Assembly (NCBI GenBank): GCA_910578365.1
Contig: CAJTRC010000081.1
Location: 1-10,923 of the forward strand
DNA length: 10,923 nucleotides
Direction of reading: 5' to 3'
From: an uncultured Muribaculaceae bacterium
GTDB taxonomy: Bacteria; Bacteroidota; Bacteroidia; Bacteroidales; Muribaculaceae
Shown here: in pieces, positions 6,051 through 10,923 of the stretch
How the letters are laid out: each line of letters opens with the position of its first letter
Numbering within the stretch: the first letter of the stretch is position 1
Notes under the pieces: model-generated
The model's database searches: none
Seen by the model: the letters and a program-made list of their open reading frames with translations, nothing else
Told to the model about the DNA's origin: nothing
Program-made: the position numbers and the translations under genes

Positions 6051-7058
6051 ATGGAACTGTTTGAAAAACTGACCGCTAAGGCCAAAGCTTCGCGTCAGCG
6101 CATTGTGCTGCCCGAAGGCGATGAACCCCGCACGCTTACAGCTGCCAACCGCATTCTGGCCGAGCAAATCGCCGACATAATACTTGTCGGACAGCCCGAT
6201 GCCATCAAACGCCTGGCTGCCGACATGAAGCTCGAACACATTGGCGATGCCACAATAGTCGACCCTGCAGACGAGGCTGTAATCGACCGCTACGCACCCC
6301 TGCTGTTCGAACTTCGCAAAAATAAAGGCATGACTATGGAGCAGGCTCGCCTGACCACAGCCAACCCGCTGTATCTCGGCTGCCTTATGGTCAAGGCCGG
6401 CGATGCCGACGGTCAGGTAGCAGGCGCACGCAACACCACCGGCAATGTACTCCGCGCAGCATTCCAGGTAATCAAAACCAAACCGGGCATTCAGGTGGTA
6501 TCAGGCGCATTCCTGATGCTTCTGCCCGAAAACCTGCCTTTCGGCACTGATCACATACTCATATTCGCCGACTGCGCCGTGGTCCCCGACCCCTCCGCCG
6601 CCGAACTGGCACAAATTGCCGTTTCTGCTGCCGATACCGCCCGCGACATCGCAGGTATCAACCCGCGTGTGGCCATTCTGAGCTACTCCACCAAGGGTTC
6701 GGCTTCAGGCGAAATCGTCGACAAGGTTATCGAAGCCACCCGTATAGCACATGAAATGGCTCCCGACCTGATTCTCGACGGCGAACTCCAGGCCGACGCT
6801 GCAATTGTGCCTAACGTAGCACACACCAAGGCCCCCCAGAGTCCTCTAAACGGTAAAGCCAACGTGCTGGTATTCCCCAACCTTTCGGTTGGCAATATCG
6901 CCTACAAGCTGGTACAGCGCCTGGGCGGCGTACAGGCCGTGGGCCCCGTACTGCAAGGCCTTGCAGCTCCGGTCAACGACCTCTCGCGCGGCTGCTTCCC
7001 CGAAGATATTTATAAAACCATTATTATGACCTGCTGCCAGGCCATAGGCTCTAAATAA
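6051..7058 (+). CDS. pta: Phosphate acetyltransferase
   Basis: A 335-residue cytoplasmic enzyme (EC 2.3.1.8) that swaps CoA for phosphate on acetyl-CoA to make acetyl phosphate. It is the short form: one PTA/PTB domain without the extra N-terminal DRTGG/P-loop part of the long enterobacterial enzymes. Family motifs seen are IVLPEGDEPRTL (18-29), GDADGQVAGARNTTGNVLRA (117-136), ILSYSTKGSASG (209-220), DGELQADAAI (243-252), NVLVFPNLSVGNIAYKL (271-287) and GPVLQGLAAPVNDLSRGC (298-315). The arginine in NDLSRGC (R313) matches an active-site position known from the Methanosarcina enzyme. It is the first gene of a two-gene operon with ackA, 7 bases apart, so both enzymes should be made together. Residues are intact throughout. 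Confidence 0.97.
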   Translation: MELFEKLTAKAKASRQRIVLPEGDEPRTLTAANRILAEQIADIILVGQPDAIKRLAADMKLEHIGDATIVDPADEAVIDRYAPLLFELRKNKGMTMEQARLTTANPLYLGCLMVKAGDADGQVAGARNTTGNVLRAAFQVIKTKPGIQVVSGAFLMLLPENLPFGTDHILIFADCAVVPDPSAAELAQIAVSAADTARDIAGINPRVAILSYSTKGSASGEIVDKVIEATRIAHEMAPDLILDGELQADAAIVPNVAHTKAPQSPLNGKANVLVFPNLSVGNIAYKLVQRLGGVQAVGPVLQGLAAPVNDLSRGCFPEDIYKTIIMTCCQAIGSK

Positions 7059-7065
7059 CCAAACC

Positions 7066-8268
7066 ATGAAAATACTCGTTCTTAACTCGGGCAGTAGCTC
7101 GGTAAAATACAAACTCTTTGACACCGACGGCGAAAAGGTTCTTGCAGAAGGCGGTGTGGAAAAAATAGGCCTCGACGACGGCTTCATCAAATACCGCAAG
7201 GCCGACGGCTCAAAAGCCATGATCAAACTGGGCAATGTCGACCATCAGGGCGCCATCAAGGCTGTCCTCAATCTGCTCACTGACCCCATGGAAGGCTGCA
7301 TCAAGAACTACGATGAAATCGGCGCGGTAGGCCATCGCGTGGTACACGGTGCTGAAAAATTCACCAAGAGCGTGATTATCAACGATGAAGTGAAGCAGAT
7401 GATTCGCGAATGTTACGGCATAGCCCCCCTGCACAACCCCGCCAACATGACCGGTATCGAGGCCATCGATAACCTTATGCCCGGCGTACCCCAGGTAGGC
7501 GTGTTCGACACTGCATTCCACCAGACCATGCCCGCCAAGGCATTCCTGTATCCGCTTCCCTATAAATATTATACCGAGGACGGTGTACGCCGATACGGCT
7601 TCCACGGCACAAGCCACCGCTACGTGGCAGGCCGCGTGTGCGAAATCCTGGGCGTCGACCCCGAAAAGACCCGCGTTATTACCTGCCACATAGGCAACGG
7701 CGGCTCTATCACTGCAGTAAACTGCGGCAAGAGTATCGACACATCGATGGGCCTCACCCCGGTCGAAGGCCTGATGATGGGCACCCGTGTGGGCGACGTC
7801 GACCCCGGTGCGCTCACCTACCTTATGACCAAACACAACCTCAGCGCCGCTGAAATCCAGAAGATTATCAACAAGGAGAGCGGTGTGGCAGGTATCAGCG
7901 AACTCAGCAGCGACATGCGCGAAATCGAAGCTGCCGTAAAGGCCGGCAACGAACGCGCCACCCTCGCCCTGGATATGTATAAACTCCGCATCATAAAATA
8001 CATAGGCGCATATGCAGCCGAAATGGGCGGTGTCGACGTAATTGTATGGACCGGCGGTGTAGGCGAAAATCAGGCCGACGTTCGCGAAGACGTATGCGCT
8101 CCGCTGGCATTCATGGGCGTGGAAATCGACAAAGAACTCAACGCCAAAGTACGTGGCGAAGAAGTGATTATCTCAACCCCCGAGTCGAAAGTAAAAGTGG
8201 TGATTGTACCTACCGACGAAGAACTGATGATTGCCCGCGACACCTTCGCGCTGGTATCAGCTCTTTAA
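7066..8268 (+). CDS. ackA: Acetate kinase
   Basis: A 400-residue cytoplasmic enzyme (EC 2.7.2.1) of the ASKHA superfamily. It uses acetyl phosphate from Pta to phosphorylate ADP, giving acetate and ATP, the main substrate-level ATP step of acetate-forming fermenters. Key residues fall at or next to the numbers known from Methanosarcina thermophila: N7 in ILVLNSGSSSVKYKL, R91 in GHRVVHG, H123 in PLHNP, D148 in VFDTAFH, H180 in YGFHGTSH, R241 in MMGTRVGD, and the glutamate in PTDEEL (385 here, usually given as 384). The ATP-binding stretches HIGNGGS and WTGGVGEN are also present. Length is normal. It is followed by a strong terminator. Confidence 0.98.
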   Translation: MKILVLNSGSSSVKYKLFDTDGEKVLAEGGVEKIGLDDGFIKYRKADGSKAMIKLGNVDHQGAIKAVLNLLTDPMEGCIKNYDEIGAVGHRVVHGAEKFTKSVIINDEVKQMIRECYGIAPLHNPANMTGIEAIDNLMPGVPQVGVFDTAFHQTMPAKAFLYPLPYKYYTEDGVRRYGFHGTSHRYVAGRVCEILGVDPEKTRVITCHIGNGGSITAVNCGKSIDTSMGLTPVEGLMMGTRVGDVDPGALTYLMTKHNLSAAEIQKIINKESGVAGISELSSDMREIEAAVKAGNERATLALDMYKLRIIKYIGAYAAEMGGVDVIVWTGGVGENQADVREDVCAPLAFMGVEIDKELNAKVRGEEVIISTPESKVKVVIVPTDEELMIARDTFALVSAL

Positions 8269-8310
8269 TCTGCCATCGCCAAGCAACAAAAGAAAAATTA
8301 TTTATACCCA

Positions 8311-8352
8311 ATAAAACCCGCGCCGGTGAAGTTTCACCGGCGCGGGTTTTAT
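8311..8352 (+). terminator. Terminator of pta-ackA
   Basis: A perfect 20-bp inverted repeat (8311-8330 with 8333-8352) has a GC-rich core CCCGCGCCGGTGAA, with A-runs on the left and TTTTAT on the right. It begins 42 bases after the ackA stop codon. The flanks let it work in both directions, although nothing is transcribed towards it from the right. Confidence 0.9.
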
Positions 8353-8435
8353 ATTGCCATTCTAAAAACTGAGAATCGCCCATACCGCATATCAAAAGTT
8401 AATAAATACTAATTTAATGGCTTGCACATTCTAAT

Positions 8436-8468
8436 TCTGCAGCATTTACATATTTTTTATTATTTTTG
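8436..8468 (+). promoter_or_regulatory. Probable promoter of the 706-aa secreted protein gene
   Basis: TATTTTTG (8461-8468) matches the Bacteroidetes -7 box TAnnTTTG. The -33 box is weaker: TCTG (8436-8439), with a 21-base spacer. The start would be near 8475, leaving a leader of about 85 bases that includes a small GTGAC/GTCAC hairpin (8497-8511). The rest of the spacer after the ackA terminator holds nothing else I can recognise. Confidence 0.55.
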
Positions 8469-8559
8469 CAAGTAGCAACACAATTAATCATGCATTGTGA
8501 CACTCGGTCACGGCTAAAGCAGTCAATCATTTCCATATTATTTATCAATTTTCCTAATT

Positions 8560-10680
8560 ATGTTAAAAAGAGTTATGTTAAAAACGCACCTATTTGCCTG
8601 TACCCTCGCACTTGCGACCTTAACGGCTACAGTATCGGCACAGACACCGGTCACCCTCTATGGTGTGAATACCTATGATACGAATCAAAACATGAGCGGA
8701 GTTTACACGGTCGAAGCCGTCGAAAATGCCCAACCCGAACTTTACTGGGGCAACAGCGAGATGCTTGGCAACGGTGGCGCCGTATACGACAACGAAAAGC
8801 TATATATACTCTCCTACCTGAACTTTAACGACATGCTAATATGGTGGTATCTGATTTGCGACATAGAGGCCCAGACCCACACCTGCATTTACCCTGACGA
8901 CTTCGGAATAGCCGATGCAGGGAGCGCCCAGACCTACGACCCAACCACCGGAACAGCTTATTCCATCTGCCTCAATGCCGATGATCCAACCAAATTCACC
9001 CTAAGCACAATAAACCTGGCCGACGGAGCAAAAAAAAAGGTAGCTGACATAGAACAGCAGCTTGTGGCTATGTCCTTTACAGCCAACGGTATTCTATACG
9101 GAATAGGCGTGGACGGAAACCTTTATACTGTCGACAAGACCGATGCATCGCTGACTCTGATTGGCGCAACCGGCATACATCCTAAATCGAGCAACCAGAG
9201 CGCTGCCATCGACTATGAAACCAACGTAATGTACTGGAGCTCATACACCGACGACGGAGGCGTTCTGTACTCGGTAGACCTCACTTCCGGCCAGGCTACT
9301 TTGCTTTCGAAGTACGACGACAGCCACCAGCTTGTAGGTCTTTTCATAAAGCAGTCGACAAAAAAAGCAGGCGCCCCCGAAGCCGCCACCAATCTTGACA
9401 TAAGTTTCGACAAAGCCACAACCAACGGCTCGATAACCTTCACTGCCCCGACACTCGACACCAACGGCACTGACCTATCAGGCGAACTGACCTATCAGGT
9501 AAAACTCAATGACGACATTCTGACCAAAGGATTCACCCAACCGGGGCACAGCACTGAAGCAAAGTTTACATCTCCGGTCACAGGCAACTGCATCTTTACA
9601 GTAATTACGGCGAACGATTTCGGCCATTCACTGCCCGCAAACGTATCGACATGGGTTGGAATGGACACTCCGCTTAAAGTCGAAAACTGCGTGCTGACAA
9701 ACGACAACAGCACACTCACTCTTTCATGGACACTGCCCGAGAAAGGCATCAACGGCGGATACGTCGACCCTGAACTAACACGCTACATAATCGACCGAGG
9801 CCCATACGACACCAATGTGGCCGAAGCGCATGAAGGCACTACATTTACCGAAAAACTCGACTTTACCGGCGTAAACCCTGTACTATATCGCATAACACCA
9901 TTCGTCGACGATAAAGTCGGCGAGCCGGAACTCTCCAACTCGATTCTGGTAGGAGAATACATGGAACCTCCGTTCGCCGAAGACTTCACCGACCCATTCC
10001 GCTCGATGGTATTCAAGACCATCACTTCGTATAATCCCGACGACGTGGCCGGCTGGATGTACAACTTCGATGCAGGAATGATAATATGCGAATGGCCATG
10101 GTCGAGCAACGACCACGACGCATGGTTCATCTCGGCTCCAATTCTGCTTGAAGCCGATAAATACTATCAGGTCAAAACCACTCTTCGCTCCGAAGGCATG
10201 TACAATCACGACACTCAGGAGTACGATGATGTATATGCCGGTGTACTCTCGCTTCATTTAGGCAGCGAGCCGACAGTCGAGTCCATGGCAACCGGCATTA
10301 TAGCTCCGTTTGAGATTACATGCAAGGATTTCAAAGTATATGAATCCGATAAATTTACCGTTCAGTCCACAGGCACATACCATATAGGATATCACATGTC
10401 GGGCAGACGAAGCATATATTATGCTTTCCTGCAACGCCTTGAAGTCGAGCCTGTAGACGGCAGCGGAATAGCTGACGCAAACGCAGAAAGCAAATTCGCC
10501 GTACAGCTCTCAGGCAACTTGCTCGCCATCGACAATCCATCATGCTGCAACGTAAGCGTGACAGCCATCGACGGACGCACCATCACTACTACCTCCGACG
10601 CCCATGCCACCGTAAATCTCGCTCCGGGCATATATATAGTTTCCGACGGCTGCCGGTCGGCAAAGATAGCGGTAAAATAA
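8560..10680 (+). CDS. Secreted multidomain protein, probable type IX secretion cargo
   Basis: A 706-residue exported protein, function not recognised. The signal peptide runs to about residue 27 (LFACTLALATLTATVSAQ); M6 is an alternative start that keeps it whole. Residues about 33-265 are short strand pairs such as GILYGIGVDGNLYTVD and VMYWSSYTDDGGVLYSVD, suggesting a beta-propeller. Residues about 270-367 and 368-466 look like two fibronectin-III-type domains. Residues about 468-630 resemble the jelly-roll found in cleaved-adhesin/choice-of-anchor proteins (PPFAEDF at the start, DAWFISAPILL at 520-530). Residues about 640-706 resemble a type A type IX sorting domain: a strand-rich module with VSVTAIDGRTI and LAPGIYIVSDG, ending in KIAVK. 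That would send the protein to the cell surface. It has its own promoter and terminator. Carbohydrate or host-surface binding is possible, but no catalytic motif is seen. Confidence 0.8.
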   Translation: MLKRVMLKTHLFACTLALATLTATVSAQTPVTLYGVNTYDTNQNMSGVYTVEAVENAQPELYWGNSEMLGNGGAVYDNEKLYILSYLNFNDMLIWWYLICDIEAQTHTCIYPDDFGIADAGSAQTYDPTTGTAYSICLNADDPTKFTLSTINLADGAKKKVADIEQQLVAMSFTANGILYGIGVDGNLYTVDKTDASLTLIGATGIHPKSSNQSAAIDYETNVMYWSSYTDDGGVLYSVDLTSGQATLLSKYDDSHQLVGLFIKQSTKKAGAPEAATNLDISFDKATTNGSITFTAPTLDTNGTDLSGELTYQVKLNDDILTKGFTQPGHSTEAKFTSPVTGNCIFTVITANDFGHSLPANVSTWVGMDTPLKVENCVLTNDNSTLTLSWTLPEKGINGGYVDPELTRYIIDRGPYDTNVAEAHEGTTFTEKLDFTGVNPVLYRITPFVDDKVGEPELSNSILVGEYMEPPFAEDFTDPFRSMVFKTITSYNPDDVAGWMYNFDAGMIICEWPWSSNDHDAWFISAPILLEADKYYQVKTTLRSEGMYNHDTQEYDDVYAGVLSLHLGSEPTVESMATGIIAPFEITCKDFKVYESDKFTVQSTGTYHIGYHMSGRRSIYYAFLQRLEVEPVDGSGIADANAESKFAVQLSGNLLAIDNPSCCNVSVTAIDGRTITTTSDAHATVNLAPGIYIVSDGCRSAKIAVK

Positions 10681-10708
10681 ACATCAATAAAACATTTTGT
10701 CACACACT

Positions 10709-10741
10709 AATCTTCCCGGTACAAACCCGGGAAGATTTTTT
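10709..10741 (+). terminator. Terminator of the secreted protein gene
   Basis: AATCTTCCCGG (10709-10719) and CCGGGAAGATT (10727-10737) pair as an 11-bp stem with a 7-base loop, followed by T residues to 10741. It starts 28 bases after the stop codon. Confidence 0.9.
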
Positions 10742-10923
10742 AGAGGGTGTTTAATAATAAATATTAAATTCCCGGTGGCGTATCTTTTAGCAATTCAGCA
10801 AAAGAGACGCCAAGGCGGGGGTAACTTTAAAAATCCATTAATTCAAAAAATAATGTTGATACAGAAATTACCATTCCACTCGAAAATCACGGGCGCCTTT
10901 TGCTCTTCATTTCAGTCACATAG
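10742..10923. other. Unidentified right-edge region with a short open ORF
   Basis: Beyond the terminator lie GAGGGTGTTTAA, the inverted repeat at 10776-10812, and an ATG at 10853 opening 23 codons that continue past the edge (MLIQKLPFHSKITGAF...). The GAGGGTGT start is the sort of sequence seen at insertion element ends, but I cannot name an element, and the ORF is too short to judge. It may be the start of a gene, a repeat, or neither. Confidence 0.2.
10776..10812. repeat. Imperfect inverted repeat
   Basis: TGGCGTATCTTTT (10776-10788) and AAAAGAGACGCCA (10800-10812) pair at 12 of 13 positions around an 11-base loop (AGCAATTCAGC). No T-tract follows, so it does not look like a simple terminator. 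It could be part of an insertion element end or a small structured RNA; neither can be shown from this window. Confidence 0.5.

Noticed and set aside
7210..7836. A 208-codon minus-strand ORF
   Set aside because: It lies antisense within ackA, which is complete and fully conserved.
1..10923. CRISPR arrays, tRNA or rRNA genes
   Set aside because: I saw no regularly spaced direct repeats of suitable length and no cloverleaf or rRNA signature; the conserved sequence at the left end fits a group II intron.

Overview
The window looks like chromosomal DNA of a Bacteroidales bacterium, most likely a gut Muribaculaceae-type organism (family-level placement is inference). Evidence: promoters of the Bacteroidetes form (TTTG, about 20 bases, TAnnTTTG), no Shine-Dalgarno sequences before most starts, DUF3575 and CarboxypepD_reg-like surface proteins, and a secreted protein with a C-terminal module like a type IX secretion (Por) sorting domain.

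Left end (1-770). The minus strand carries rplS (ribosomal protein L19). Its promoter overlaps the terminator of the next operon upstream. It ends in a strong hairpin terminator. Directly after that terminator, in the same orientation, lies the 5' end of a group II intron that runs off the left edge. Its sequence and its position behind a terminator hairpin point to bacterial class C.

Cell-envelope operon (773-5712, minus strand). Three tightly packed genes (gaps of 7 and 4 bases) encode exported proteins: a 182-aa DUF3575-type small beta-barrel, a 702-aa protein with a CarboxypepD_reg-like domain followed by DUF3868/OmpA-like and helical-repeat regions, and a 756-aa outer-membrane-type protein made of four tandem barrel-like repeats of about 177 residues. 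The set resembles the accessory genes found beside Bacteroidetes FimB/Mfa fimbrial genes, but no fimbrillin gene is present here. Two hairpins follow the operon. This is the least explained and most interesting part of the window.

Divergent spacer (5713-6050). It is AT-rich, with a good promoter for pta and a pair of AACGTT palindromes 34 bases apart.

Acetate pathway operon (6051-8268, plus strand). pta and ackA, 7 bases apart, convert acetyl-CoA to acetate with ATP formation. They end in a 20-bp hairpin.

Right end (8269-10923). A monocistronic 706-aa secreted multidomain protein has its own promoter-like element and terminator. The last 180 bases hold an imperfect inverted repeat and a short ORF open at the edge, which may be the start of a repeat or mobile element but is not identified.
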